Positions 47,668 through 58,813 of a DNA stretch of 64,000 nt are shown here, in pieces. This DNA is from Taxawa tesnikishii (nom. ined.) (Eukaryota > Ascomycota > Dothideomycetes > Dothideales). The position numbers were made by a program, and so were the translations under genes. The stretch is from contig JAPDRO010000001.1 in assembly GCA_030247885.1 (NCBI GenBank), positions 1,178,001 to 1,242,000 on the forward strand, read 5' to 3'. Position 1 is the first letter of the stretch. Each line of letters starts with the position of its first letter. The notes under the pieces were generated by a model. It made no database searches. It was given only the letters and a program-made list of their open reading frames with translations, and was not told where the DNA came from.

Positions 47668-50203
47668 ATGGCTACCGCAACCTCAATGGCCGACAAATAC
47701 GAGGTTCTGGAGAAGATTGGTACCTTGCATCAAACCCCATGCGTGGCGTCGCACCCTATCACAGCTAACAACCGCTCAGGGCAAGGCTCTTTTGGAGTCA
47801 TTCGAAAGGTCCGCAGGAAGGCTGATGGATACGTGAGTGGAACACGCCCAATGCATCCATTCCATACTGGGCGCGCATTGACTCTTCTCGGATCAGGTCC
47901 TCTGCCGCAAGGAGATATGCTACGGGCGAATGTCCCAGAAAGAGAGAGACCAACTGCACGCAGAGTTGAAGATTCTCCAAGGCCTCAGACACGCCAACAT
48001 TGTCGCATACTACGAGCGGGAGCACCTCAAGGCATCGCAAGATCTGCACATATATATGGAGTACTGCGGCAACGGGGATCTGGGAATGATGATCAAGGAC
48101 CTCAAGGCGCGCAACGACTACGCCGATGAGGAGCTGGTCTGGACAATCTTCGCGCAACTCGTCTCTGCTTTGTACAGATGTCACTCGGGAGAGGATCCGC
48201 CATCCGTCGACAGCAATGCTCTGGGTCTCGCTAAGAACGTCGGCCCGCTCAAGAGCAAAACGGCAAGTCCGGTGCTCCACCGTGACCTGAAGCCAGACAA
48301 CGGTAGGTCTGTCGGCCTGTGATTGCCGGCGTAGATGCTGACGGGAGATTGCGCAGTCTTCCTCGGGGACGGCCATGCAGTCAAGCTTGGCGATTTCGGT
48401 CTCTCAAAGATCATGGACGCCAACGGCTTCGCCTTCACCTACGTCGGCACACCCTTCTACATGTCGCCCGAGATCAACGCCAACGAGCGTTACACCCTCT
48501 TCGCCGACATCTGGGCGCTTGGATGCATCATCTACGAGCTCTGCAGCAGAGAACCCCCTTCAACGCCCGCAACCACTTGGAACTGGCCCAAAAGATCAGA
48601 ATAGGCAAGGTAGCGCCTTTGCCGCAGCAGTACAGCCGAGAGTTGAGAGAGGTGGTCAGCCTGTGTCTGCAGGTAAACCCGAATTCCAGACCCGACACTG
48701 CATACCTTTTGAACCTGCCACGCGTCAAGCTCGCCCGCAAACAGCAGGAAAACAGGATGGTGCTGCAGCGTGAGATCGATGCCAAGAACCGGGCTCTGAA
48801 GGACCTCGAAGCAGTCAAGCAGCAGATTGCCCAAATTCTGGCGGACAAGGAGGCGGAGAAGCAAGCCCTGCATGATCAGATGGACCAGAAGTTGCGGCTG
48901 GAGTGGGAAACACGGGCGACGCTCAAGATCAACGAGATCAAGGAGGATCTGTGCAAGCAGTTCGAGCAACGTGTGACGGAGGAAGTGGAGAAGCGTCTGG
49001 CATCTCTGCCATCGTCACAGACCAACTCTTTGTCCAGCGCAGACATCGAGAGCAGCTTGCCTCCTCGCTCGTCCACGCCGACCGAGGAAAACTACGCCGG
49101 CCACTCCTTCGACACTGCCGGCACAAGCGAGGAGGACGACCTACCATCCGGCACCGATCTCACCTCTCTCTATCGAAGACTCTCCGACCGTACAGCGGCA
49201 GAGACCCCTCTCATCCCGCAAATCCGCCCGCACGCCCTTCACACGCGCCCGTACAATCGCCAACGACGCCGCCATGGCGCCCAGCCCGATGGATATCCAC
49301 ATGGCCGATCCATCACCCATGAGCATCGCCTCCCTCTCACTCTCACCACGTCGCACGGCGGTCCAGGAGGGCAGCAAGCTGCGGCAAGCCCCTCTTTCCG
49401 GCGGCAACATCTTCGCCAAAGCGGCCATGCGCGAGCCAGCCGTCGCTCTCTTCCCGCCGCACGAAGAAGCCGACGAAGAAGACGACGACGACGACGACGA
49501 CGACGGCGAAGGGGACGACGGCGGTGCCGACAGCCGCTCACCCATCCAGAGCCGGTTCAGCCAGGACCCGTTCAAAGTCCTCGAGCAGCCCGGTCTCGGC
49601 GGGTTGAGGGCAAGGCCGGGGCTCAGCAGGGCCAAGACCAGCGTGCCCATGGGCCACGCGCGCCTCCACTCGACGCCCTCGTTCGCGGTCCCGGCCCCGG
49701 CCGCCGCCGCCGCCGCCGCCGTGGGCCACAGGAAGACGCCGAGCGCGGCCGACCAGCGCCGCCCGTCGAGCCCCGCGGCCAGGCCGGGCATCCCGAGAGC
49801 GCTGGCCGTGAGTCCGAGACGCAACGCGCCGGCGGCGCCGTCGCAGCCCAGCCCGACGGCGCTGCGGGTCAGGACGGCGGCGGCCAAGACGGCAAAGCCG
49901 ACGGGCGCGGGCGCGGGCGCGGGCAAGGAGGACATGGTGCGCGCGGCGCATCGGAACAACATGCAGGGCGCGAGCGCGGCGGCGGCGGCGGCGGGCCTGC
50001 AGGGCAAGACGCTGCCGGAGCTGGCGAGGAGTCAGGAGAAGGCGAGCGCGGGGGACAACAAGCCGGGGGCGAATGCGTTCGGCGCGATCAGGAAGGAGAA
50101 CGTGCCGCCGCTCCCGCCGGCGAGGTGGGATCCGAACGAGGTGGATGACATGCCGAGTCCGTTCTTGAAGAGGAACTCGAGGCCGGTGAGCGCGCTGAGG
50201 TGA
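47668..50203 (+). CDS. nimA: NIMA-family mitotic protein kinase
   Basis: Ser/Thr kinase that drives entry into mitosis in Aspergillus (family knowledge). Exons 47668-47719, 47780-47832, 47897-48302 and 48357-50203. Motifs: glycine loop GQGSFG across intron 1, RKE lysine region, MEYCGNGDL hinge, HRDLKPDN, DFGLSK, GTPFYMSPE and ADIWALGC. The insert HSGEDPPSVDSNALGL before HRD is typical of fungal NIMA. A coiled coil follows (about 300-400), then a disordered tail with SPMDI, SLSLSPRR, poly-Asp and poly-Ala. Two frame breaks occur: a five-C run at 48554-48558, and a CT run at 49164-49171 (two bases short). Together they restore three bases, so total length stays in phase (787 codons). Confidence 0.9.
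48554..48558 (+). other. Apparent 1-base frame break in NIMA kinase domain
   Basis: Five-C run inside the conserved REPPFNARNH segment. Without another C the kinase ends at a stop near 48602; with it the C-lobe continues normally. Confidence 0.8.
49164..49171 (+). other. Apparent 2-base frame break in NIMA tail
   Basis: A (ct) run in TSLSIEDSP. Two more bases (one CT unit) join the upstream frame (DLPSGTDLTSL) to SARTPFTRARTIAND and the SPMDI motifs. Confidence 0.7.
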
Positions 50204-50407
50204 AGAGGTGATGCACTCGGGAGTGCTGGATCGGAGAGGGGTGTTGGAGGAGAAGGGAAGGGGGAGGGGGGCGATGGTCAAGGTTGTATGGGAGGGTGAG
50301 AGAGAGGATGGATGCCCTGAACGAAAACGTTTCGTAGTTCCTTTGGGTTGACTGGGCGGCACAACCGGGGCGTGATTGGCTGGGTGGGATGTCACGGACG
50401 GCGCTGA

Positions 50408-50453
50408 ATGGATGGATGGATGGATGGATGGATGGATGGATGGACGGATGGAT
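50408..50453. repeat. (gatg)n tetranucleotide repeat
   Basis: About eleven units of ggat/gatg with one substitution near the end. Confidence 0.95.
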
Positions 50454-50576
50454 AGGAGTTTTGTTCAAGATGGTTGTGCAATTACCCGGGACTGGAAAGT
50501 CAAATGGCATCTCACCCTGCCATTACTCTTGCCGTCTTTTCTCTTGTTCGTTCGAAACCGTAGCGATTTTGTGAGG

Positions 50577-50602
50577 CTCAGGGCTCAAGGCTCAAGGCTC
50601 AG
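50577..50602. repeat. ggctcaa heptamer repeat, copy 3
   Basis: Three tandem ggctcaa-type units, then degenerate ggctcag units to about 50620. Same unit as at 7877-7909 and 26191-26209. Confidence 0.85.
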
Positions 50603-50918
50603 TCAGGGCTCAGGAGGCTGAGGGAGATAGATGGTGGAGGTGTGGCAGGGCTGGCTGCAACAACGTTGGCCGTTGTGGACGTCTGCGTCAGCCATGCTCG
50701 TGCTGCTCCCCGAGAGGAGGCTCTGCGGCTATGCTATGCTTATACTCTTCACGTAGACGTAGGGGTAGGGGTAGGGCTTGTGGACAGCACAGCGTAACAC
50801 GCAGCTGTGGAATTGGGACGGTAAGCTCGCTATATCATATGGATGGAAATAGATGATGGATGATGCTGTGACTCCACAGCGTACGTGAGACATACACGTG
50901 TATGTTGTGGAGCACGCA

Positions 50919-50992
50919 GCAAGAGCAAGAGCAAGAGCAAGAGCAAGAGCAAGAGCAAGAGCAAGAGCAAGAGCAAGAGCAAGAGCAAGCGC
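50919..50992. repeat. (gagcaa)n hexamer minisatellite
   Basis: About twelve units of gagcaa, 320 bases upstream of the Cys-rich membrane protein start. Reads as Lys-Ser or Arg-Ala repeats in open frames that are not supported. Confidence 0.95.
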
Positions 50993-51311
50993 AAGGGACG
51001 CGTCGCTCGCCGAGCCGCTAACGTCGTTTCACATGCTCAGCCACTTTCTGGGGGCAACAGCAACATCAACAGCTAGCATGCAACGGCTCCCCGGCCCTGC
51101 TACAGCCCACCTCTCCCTGACTAGCTTGGAGTTTCACATATACACGCTCCCCCTCCGACCTGTCGCATTCCCACTCTCATCCCTTGTTTTGTCCGACGAC
51201 TCGACACGGGCAAGAACGAAACTGCAGGGAGCGTGAAAGAGCACGGGAGACAAACGGCAGAGAAGATACAAGGAAGTGGAATACACGAGATATTCGCAGC
51301 AGATCAACGAC

Positions 51312-52163
51312 ATGGCCACCCTCCTCTGGCAGCGCGATGTCACATCCGACCTCTCGGACGTCAAGGCCACCTTCTCCGGATGGGACCAATGCATGGCGAA
51401 AGCCTACTGCAAGTGCGTCTATACATCTCTTCCACGATCCATCTTTCCACGATATCAATGCTAATCCATTCGGCGCAACAGATGGCCCGCCATAGCCGGA
51501 ATAATAATCGGGTGCTTGATCCTCCTCTCCCTCCTCTGGTGCCTCGTCCGCGTCGTCTGCTGCGGCATGGAGTGCTGTTGCGGAATCTTTGCCTGCCTGA
51601 ACTGCTGCGCCTCGTGCTGTCCTCGCGGACGTCGTCACCGCGGATACGCCCAACCCTCCCAGCCCGCGCCGCAATTCCAACCCCAGCCCTATACACAGTA
51701 CCAGTCTGCCGCGCCACCGGCTTACGCGCAGCCAGCGGCGCCGCAGTATGCGAGATTCGATGCGCGAGGGGCTAAAAGTGGAGGAAACGTGAACGAGGAC
51801 GCCCTGCCCGCCATGCCGAGCTGGGACACCGCGGCGAGCAGACGGGTATTGGACGAGTCTGAGCCCGTGCGCGGAGAGGACGTGGAGATGGAGAAGCTGG
51901 ACGCGGCGCAGAGGCAGCCCATGCTGCCCAAGAACGACCAACAATACCCGTACCAATCGCACGCGGGAGCCTACGACGGAGACTTGGGGAACGTTGCGGG
52001 AAGCCGACACGAGCAGAGCGGATACTACAACGACGACGACCCTTACGGCAACGGGTACGGAAACTCGTCGCCGTACCAGTCGCAGCAACAACAACAGCAA
52101 CAAGGATACTCGGCCTACCACTCCCAATCTCCTGTATACGGACAACAGCAGCAGCAACAACAA

Positions 52164-52197
<34 letters not shown>

Positions 52198-52415
52198 GCT
52201 ATGCGTCGCACGCCTACAGCCAGCACCAATCCCATTCACCCGTCTACGGTCAACAATACCAGCAGAGCTACCCATCCCACGGCAACAGCGACTACTACGG
52301 CCAGCAACACTCTCCCTACGAGCCATCCATCCCGCCCTCCTACCGCACAGCACCGCCTTCGCTCATGAGCGCCCCTCAACGAAAGCCGGTCCAGGGCTCA
52401 TGGCGCGACGCTTGA
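51312..52415 (+). CDS. One-TM protein with Cys cluster and Gln/Tyr-rich tail (fibroin-3-related type)
   Basis: Two exons (51312-51412, 51482-52415) with a 69-base intron give 344 residues. A short N-terminus (MATLLWQRDVTSDLSDVKAT) precedes one membrane helix (AIAGIIIGCLILLSLLWCLV). Directly after it comes a dense Cys cluster (CCGMECCCGIF, CLNCCASCC), likely palmitoylated at the inner membrane face. The rest is disordered, Gln/Tyr/Pro/Ser-rich, with a run of Gln encoded by cag/caa. Fungal genomes annotate such proteins as 'fibroin-3 related'; their function is unknown. The poly-Gln tract is probably length-variable. Confidence 0.8.
52146..52196 (+). repeat. CAG/CAA tract encoding poly-Gln
   Basis: Run of Gln codons, mixed caa and cag, near the middle of the tail of the Cys-rich protein. 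Confidence 0.9.
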
Positions 52416-52815
52416 TCCGCCCTCTCCCTCCTGATATCCATCTCATTGTCGCATAGCGCAGGCGTTTGGGGAAGGGGTAAAGGGGGAGGGGAGGGGAGGG
52501 CTTGGATTTCTGGAACCTGGGGTCCCCCGCCCCGTCTACTAATCGGGGTGAAGACGATCTGGGTTTGGCGCAAAAAAATCATGCTTTTGGGAAAACGTCG
52601 GGGATTGGGCGCGTAGCAAGACCGGGGCCGGTCGCGTTTTTGCTCTGGTTATGAAACTTGTGTTGGGGGTTTACGGGCGTGGGATCTCTTACGGGGAAAG
52701 AGTGGCCGCGGATTCAGTTATCGCTGTGGAACGACGGGATGTCCTTTTTTTTTTTTCATATGACAAGTGTTCGTTTTTGAGCGACGTGCTGGTGTCTACC
52801 TCCGCTTCGCATCTT

Positions 52816-52861
<46 letters not shown>

Positions 52862-52941
52862 TCGCCTTCCGGCCCCCCTTAATCTCCATCTCTCTGTCTC
52901 CTAACCGAAAGACACCTCCCTCCAGTACAAGCGCGCGCTGC
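52416..52941. other. Convergent 3' region with (gt)n microsatellite
   Basis: 3' flanks of two facing genes. A (gt)n run lies at 52818-52860 and a T10 tract near 52746-52756. Confidence 0.6.
52818..52860. repeat. (gt)n microsatellite
   Basis: About 21 GT units. Confidence 0.97.
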
Positions 52942-53942
52942 TCAGCTCTTTGCGCCCTCCTGCCCGTCACCCTTCGCGTTCTCAACCACATCGACCATGA
53001 ACGCACCACCCAGCAGAATCGCCGGCTCATCGATACTGTGGTGCTCGTAACTTAGAGTCCCCACGCCGCCAGCCTCGAGGATCAAGCTCGGGTTATCCTC
53101 CAAATTCTTCCTGACCCACCTGGCCGCAAACGCCCTCAGTATGTGCCCGTGCGCGACCAGCAGCACATCGTACGGCTCCGGACTACTCCCCTTTGGCTTC
53201 CCGATCGCGGGCTTGTGGAAGCGCTCGCGGATATCCTCGATCAGCCTGTCCAGCCGCTCCGTGACGTCCGCGGGGCTCTCGCCGCCCGGGCAGCCGTCGC
53301 GCCAGATGTCCCACTCGCGCTCGCCGCTCTTCTCCCGCAGCGCCTTGATCTCCTTCGACGTGATCCCTTCGTACTCGCCGTAGTCCCACTCGCGGATCGA
53401 TTCCGTCACCTCCACTTTTGCGGGACACCGCGGGTTCGCGTCGGCGTGTTCGGGCGGTGATTTCAGCCATGGCATGGGCTCTTTGACGCCTAGGTTGAGG
53501 AGCTCTAGGGTCCTTTGCGCGCGCGTTCGGGGGAGACGTAGCTGTTGGCCGTCTTTTGTCAGTCGCTGGTCGAGTTCTGTGAAAGGAAGGGGCGGGGGGG
53601 GGAAGATATGGTGGGCCCTTGATCAAACCCGCTCCACGCAATTGATAATGGCCCAATGATGACTGCATAGAGATCATCGCGGACAACTATCCTCAATCCC
53701 TTTTTTCTTTTCTCTTTTTCTTTCAAGGAGATGAGGTGGCAGCGGAAGGAAGTCAAAACTCACATATGTGCCAGGTTCTTCGGCACGATCAATCGATCGT
53801 CACCCACGAGTGCCTTGCCCGTAGCCAGGATGCGTTTTTCACCATTGGCTGTCAAAGGGATATCGCTGACGCCCGTATGGCGGCCATTGAGCGACCATTC
53901 CGTCTCTCCGTGGCGGATGATGAAGACGCGTGGAGTTGTCAT
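52942..53942 (-). CDS. SHB17: Histidine phosphatase, SHB17-type (sedoheptulose-1,7-bisphosphatase)
   Basis: Histidine-phosphatase superfamily. Yeast Shb17 removes phosphate from sedoheptulose-1,7-bisphosphate, feeding riboneogenesis (family knowledge). Exons 53942-53764 and 53541-52942 with a long 222-base intron. Motifs: [15 protein letters not shown] at the N-terminus with the phospho-accepting His, [10 protein letters not shown] in the middle and [15 protein letters not shown] with the second His. Exon 1 ends LAH and joins across the intron to [11 protein letters not shown], the expected family sequence. That segment needs one extra base in the five-G run 53529-53533 (coding strand C). The total is then 780 bases, 260 codons. 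The C-terminal tail of about 25 residues is ordinary. Confidence 0.85.
53529..53533 (-). other. Apparent 1-base frame break in SHB17
   Basis: Five-C run on the coding strand inside [10 protein letters not shown]. With six C the frame is continuous from intron junction to stop. Confidence 0.75.
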
Positions 53943-55330
53943 TGTTCTTCTTGTTGCCGCCGAGTTGTCGGCAATCGATGTGAAGGATTGAAGTAGTACA
54001 CCAATTCAAGCTGTCGATCTTTGCTGGAATGCGTACAATAGTACAGTGGGGAGAGTGGAAAGAGAAGAAATCACCAGCGGAGAAAACGCGTTATGTTATG
54101 CTAAAATGTTTCGCGCAAACCCATGTACCTGTATTGACCGCGATGACATCGGTCGCGGGGTCGATCGGTGAGAACGTCAGTATGAAAGCTTGACGGTGGG
54201 TCTAAGCCGGACCGCGCATTCCTTGACAGTGTCCGACATCAAGGCCGCGCGAGCCGGAAGGGCATGAACATGCAGAGTGCTTCGAGGAATTGACAGTCTG
54301 CTGAGGTTGCTGACAAACATTGTCGCGAAAGCTGAGCTGAGCGGAGCGGAGAGGAGCGGAGGGGATGGAAGAGGGTCAAGGCCGCGGGAAAGACCTTTTG
54401 ACCATTCACGTGCAACGAAAACAACTCACAACCAGAGGTTCACAGCAGACAATCGCACCGAGCATGAACGACTAGACAATGCGTGCAAAGGGTTGGTAAC
54501 GCAATGCGTTACGAATGCCCAGCTACCGTTAGAGAACTATACGTGTACCGGGAACCTCTGATATCAACCACCGACCCTGATGAAAAAGATGCCATTTTTT
54601 CTGCTTTCTTCAATGCTGATAACACAATAAATATTACACCGACAATGTCAGACAGTAAAAGAAAATAAAAAAACAGCTGTCCCTGTCTCCTTCGACCATA
54701 ACATGCACCCACTGTGGGATACTTCCAAAGATCTGTCTGGCCTCGACTGCTCACATCCACAATCCGAGGAAACAGATTCTGAGTGATGAAACAATGGGAG
54801 AATTCCCACACTCCCTCCCTCCGCAAAACGCCAATGTTACGAGTTTGGATGCCTAGTGGGGGACGACGTGGGCGCTTGAGGATATGTACGACCCGAGCGA
54901 GAGATGCAAGCCAAAGGAAAAACAAGGAACGTCGATTCCAGGAAAAGAAGGTCGCCGTCTATCGAGAATCTAATCATCAACGGAGGCAATCAAGCACCTC
55001 CGTGGTCATGAGTGGGATTGGAAACCCAGAACTTGGCTCTGTTACTGACAAACGAATGCAAGTACTGCATGGGTTGCGGACGCAGCGGGTATCAAGGTGA
55101 GGTTGGCGTGCGAGAAGTGTTGAACAACGGTTCGAGTAATAGGTCTGTCAGATGCGCTGGACGAAAGCGCTGGACGAAAGAGCTCCGGTCAATTCAAAGG
55201 ATGTACAGTGATTGAGAAAGGTGTGAAAGAATGCCAATAGAACGATTGTTGTCATGGAAAACAGTCGCTTTTTCGGAAGGGACTTGGCGAATTAACAGGC
55301 GTAAGCCGGCTGGGTGAACTGGCGTCGATT
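53943..55330. other. Intergenic
   Basis: Upstream of SHB17 and 3' of the ketopantoate-reductase-like gene. No supported gene. Confidence 0.5.
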
Positions 55331-57848
55331 CTATCGGACGCCGATAGGGGGTCTAGGGCCCAAGCTGCTCGCGCTGCTGTGAGCTGAGGGTTCGGAATCT
55401 ATTGGGGCGGAGCGGCTACTATCACCACTCCCCGCGCTAGCGCTTGCGGAGCCAGTCAGACTGCGCACTTGTGGACCGTTCTTTGGTGGATAGAGGTTGC
55501 TCACCCCGACTTGTTGCTCAACTTGGCCTGGTGCCACCGCGTTTCCGTGTCCCGGCGCATGGCGAGGCATTGGTGCCCGCATTCCTGGTGGAGACGGCCT
55601 GCCATTCTGCGGCGGCTGTCCTGGTGTTGGGAAGAACCCGTTTGGAGGCGAGGGACGCTGGACAGGACGGCCATTTGGACTCAATGGGTTGCCGGGAGAT
55701 TGGCTGGCCCTACGGGTTATTGGAGGGTAAGCTCCGTTGCCGAAGTTACCGCCTCGAGTGAGCTCGTTGAGGCGCTCTGCTGTGAGTGAGTTGGTCCTCG
55801 ATTCGACGCCCATGTTGGCTCTGTCAACTGTGCCATATCGGTCAGATGAGTAGCCGAGCATTGGGTTGTTCATCAGAGAATCGTGGAGGCCTGGAACATC
55901 CGCCATCAAGCGAGCACTGGTCCTTGCTTGCGGCTTTGGACGACCCCACATGTTTCTGCTCTGTCTGCCCGCGTCCATCTCCGGGTTGTTGCGAAGTTGA
56001 GTGGCACTCGGCGTCTTCCTAGTTCGCTTCGAGGTGACACTCATCATGTCGAAATTGTCCGGATCGATCCTTGGACCGTGACCCTGCGCCATTGGGTCGA
56101 AAAAGTCCTCCCCGTCCTCATCGTCGTCATCATAACCACCATGCGCCACTGGGGGAGGTGGCATCCTGCGCCTCATCATCTGCTCTTGCTGTGCGAGAGC
56201 CATCTCCCTCTGGCGAAGCATCATCTCACGCTCTCGGAGCACCAGTCCACCCGAGGAAGATGGCGTGGGAGTGCCGTCGGCTGCAAATCCACCTTCCGGC
56301 ATTTCTCCTTCTGGAATGTTATCGTACATGTTCAGATACGAGAATTCCTCGAGGTCGTTGCCTTCAAATGATGGCCTGCGTGACATTTGCTGAGACGGTC
56401 CACGCGGAGGGTAGCCATTGCCATTCATCATGCGAGGCGGATATCCGTTCATAGGCGGCGGCCCTCTCCTCATTCCCGGAGGTGGTACACCAGTCATGGA
56501 TGGCGCCCTGCTGCCTCGAGGCATCATTCCACCCCTGCCAGGCATAGAGCCATTCATGGGCCTGTTCATTGGTCCGTTCATCGGTCCGTTCATGAGGCCG
56601 TTCATCGGTCCACGCTGACCGGGCGCGGAAGAGAGTCTCGGTGGAGGACCAGCTGCCGATGGCGATGTAGGCATTGATGCTTGTGGTGGTTGTTGCGGTC
56701 TGGTTTGGTTTATGGTATTGACGTTGTGAAGCAGCGCATACAGCGTTTCTATCCGCGGTACTTGCACGCCAACGTTCTGCGCCAGCTTGATCGGCGCTCC
56801 GAGGAACGTCTCTATTTCCAGCGGCCGTCTTGCTTGGAAATCCTGGTACATCAGGCTGGGGCTTTCTGTGGGCTTGATCATTGTCTCCGTTGTCTGCTCT
56901 TTGAATCCTTGAGGAAAACGCATCCTTGCGCCTTTGCAAGCGAAATGAGCTCATCCATTGTTCCGGAGACCATGGCGCGAGCGCCGGTCTTTTCCAGAAG
57001 TTCTGCATGGTTGGGAGTTTCAAACAGTACACTCGCCGGCTGAAAGGCAATAGGCCTGCAACAAACATTAGTTGAGCGCGAGAAATGGCATGGCTTGTCC
57101 CAGTCTTACCCAATCATCCGCTCGTATTGATGTTGCCTAATGTTGGGCGACACTTTGCAATCCACCTGCCCCGAGCTTAGTGTCATCGCTAATGCCTCAG
57201 CCATGTCTGACTGTATCGACGCCGGTATCGATGGGTTCTTGTTTGCGGGTCCAACCCAGATCGTCGTCGATCCCTTATGTTCGAATTCGCTTTGTCCGAT
57301 CTGCGAAAGCTCTGCGCCGGAGACAAGGGAAAGGACGACGTTTGTAGGAAACCTCTGTTCGAGGTATTGTTCGACACCGAGGGAGTGAGTGGTGTTGATG
57401 AGGATGCAAGTGTGTTGTGGAGCGACGACAGACTCGATGATGGAGGCGATGTCGTAAACGTCAGGTAATGCCTTTACGCAAAGGAGGACGTAGTCAAAGG
57501 CAGCTTTTGAGGAGCTGGCGGCTTCTTCTGGTGTGCGGACAACTGCGAAACTCAGTCAATGGCGGTCCGAATCATGTTTTCAAAACTGAGAGACCAACCT
57601 TGTCTTGGTTTGAACCTCTCGTTTCCGAACAGTTTCGACCTGGCGGAGTAGGTGTCAGTTGTTGTCGGTAAGACATTGGAAGTTGTGAGGACGCACTTGA
57701 AGGAGATTCCGTATTGCGACACTGTGTCGAAGCCCGACTTCCACACCAGCGTCACGTCGCACGCGTTCGTCGCAGAGAGTCTCCAAGAGAGGAAGGCGGA
57801 GATTGGGTTGCCGCCGACTGTGACAACTCGTGTTAGTGGGTCGGTCAT
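55331..57848 (-). CDS. Ketopantoate-reductase-like protein with long disordered tail (Mug72-like)
   Basis: Exons 57848-57697, 57639-57599, 57542-57110 and 57055-55331; introns 54-57 bases. Residues 1-340 have the ApbA/PanE two-domain form: a nucleotide-binding start (VVTVGGNPISAFLSWRL), KAAFDYVLLCVKALPD, then the helical domain (KVSPNIRQHQYERMI, ISLAKAQGCVFPQGF). It resembles fission yeast Mug72 and related fungal proteins rather than biosynthetic PanE. The remaining 440 residues are Pro/Gly/Met/Asn/Arg-rich and disordered, with MNGPMNGPMNRPMNGSM repeats, an acidic DDDDEDGEDFF block and a MLRQREMALAQQEQMMRRR helix. One base is missing near 56913-56918; adding it gives 784 codons. Substrate and role unknown. 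Confidence 0.82.
56913..56918 (-). other. Apparent 1-base frame break in ketopantoate-reductase-like gene
   Basis: On the coding strand, TTTTCC inside GCVFPQGF lacks one T or C. The frames before and after are both clearly conserved, and no intron can fit in between. Confidence 0.75.
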
Positions 57849-58772
57849 GGTAAAGACGTATACAACGGTGACAGCGGATAAACAAAAGCGAGGTCAGGGA
57901 GATAGCAGTGCAGGCCTCGCTACGAGGACGTGTGAGGCTTGAGAATCGTGGATTGGAACATCTGCTGAGTTAGAAAAGTGGAGACCCGACGCCCGAGTGC
58001 AGGTAGACTACGGGCATCGAGGACCGGACTGGGGGACGATGGACGGCTAGCAGACTGACCTGAGAGAATGCGTAACCGAGGAGTTGTCGGCGCCATCTTG
58101 TGCAGCAGGATTTTTGAGTGTGTACGCGTGCGCGCTGCGTGAAGAAAAGGAACGGGAGCGGATGCAGCGAGTCGCGACGATATGGCCGTGAGCGAACAAA
58201 GCGCTGCGCTGCGCGGCTGACGACCAAAGGGGAAGATTGGAGTGGGCAGAGGCCAGGTCAGAGCGTTACCACTAGAGCAGCGCCGGATTGGTTTGGCACG
58301 AAGGACACAAGCAACAAGAAACGAACGTGACGCTGCCGAAGCGTTGAGAGCCGAAACACGATTGTAGCGGAGGTCGTGGGAGGTGTTTGGCGGAAAGTGT
58401 CGAGGTCTGGGTGCAGGGAGCAGAGGTGAGGTTTTGTGGGTTTGGCGATGATGCGCGCTCCGGCGAGTTGTTGGCGGAGGGGGAGGGAGCGGGCGAAGCA
58501 GAATCGCCGCTGCCCGAGCTAGTCCTCGCTCGATTATTATCACTCTTTGTAGCCCTTACTACCTACTGAAAGCACCAGCTGCTATTATCCGGCAGGAGTG
58601 CGCGCCACACACGCACCACTCGTGCAGCAGCAAGCGCGAACGAACGAAGGGGAGACAGACACTGCGTGCTAAGCTGGCTACTACATGCTGCCTGCTGCAG
58701 GCGCTCCTGCTGCTCGTCCACTTATCTGTCTAGTATCGGATATGTTTGTGCCCGTGCAGACTTTTGTCTACG

Positions 58773-58813
<41 letters not shown>

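Larger units (their letters stand above)
50204..51311. other. Intergenic with three tandem repeats
   Basis: Between NIMA and the Cys-rich membrane protein. It holds (gatg)n, the heptamer ggctcaa copy 3 and the gagcaa array. No gene seen. Confidence 0.6.

Noticed and set aside
50885-51236. Lys-Ser and Arg-Ala repeat ORFs
   Set aside because: Produced by the gagcaa minisatellite; no start context or conserved ends.
7505-52860. Regular tandem repeats as CRISPR or transposon ends
   Set aside because: They are uninterrupted micro- and minisatellites without spacers, inverted ends or transposase-like frames; the genome is eukaryotic.
57920-58543. 207-codon minus-strand frame upstream of the ketopantoate-reductase-like gene
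   Set aside because: Low-complexity Pro/Ser/Arg composition, not ATG-supported, probably leader or promoter; a splice to the downstream gene could not be shown.
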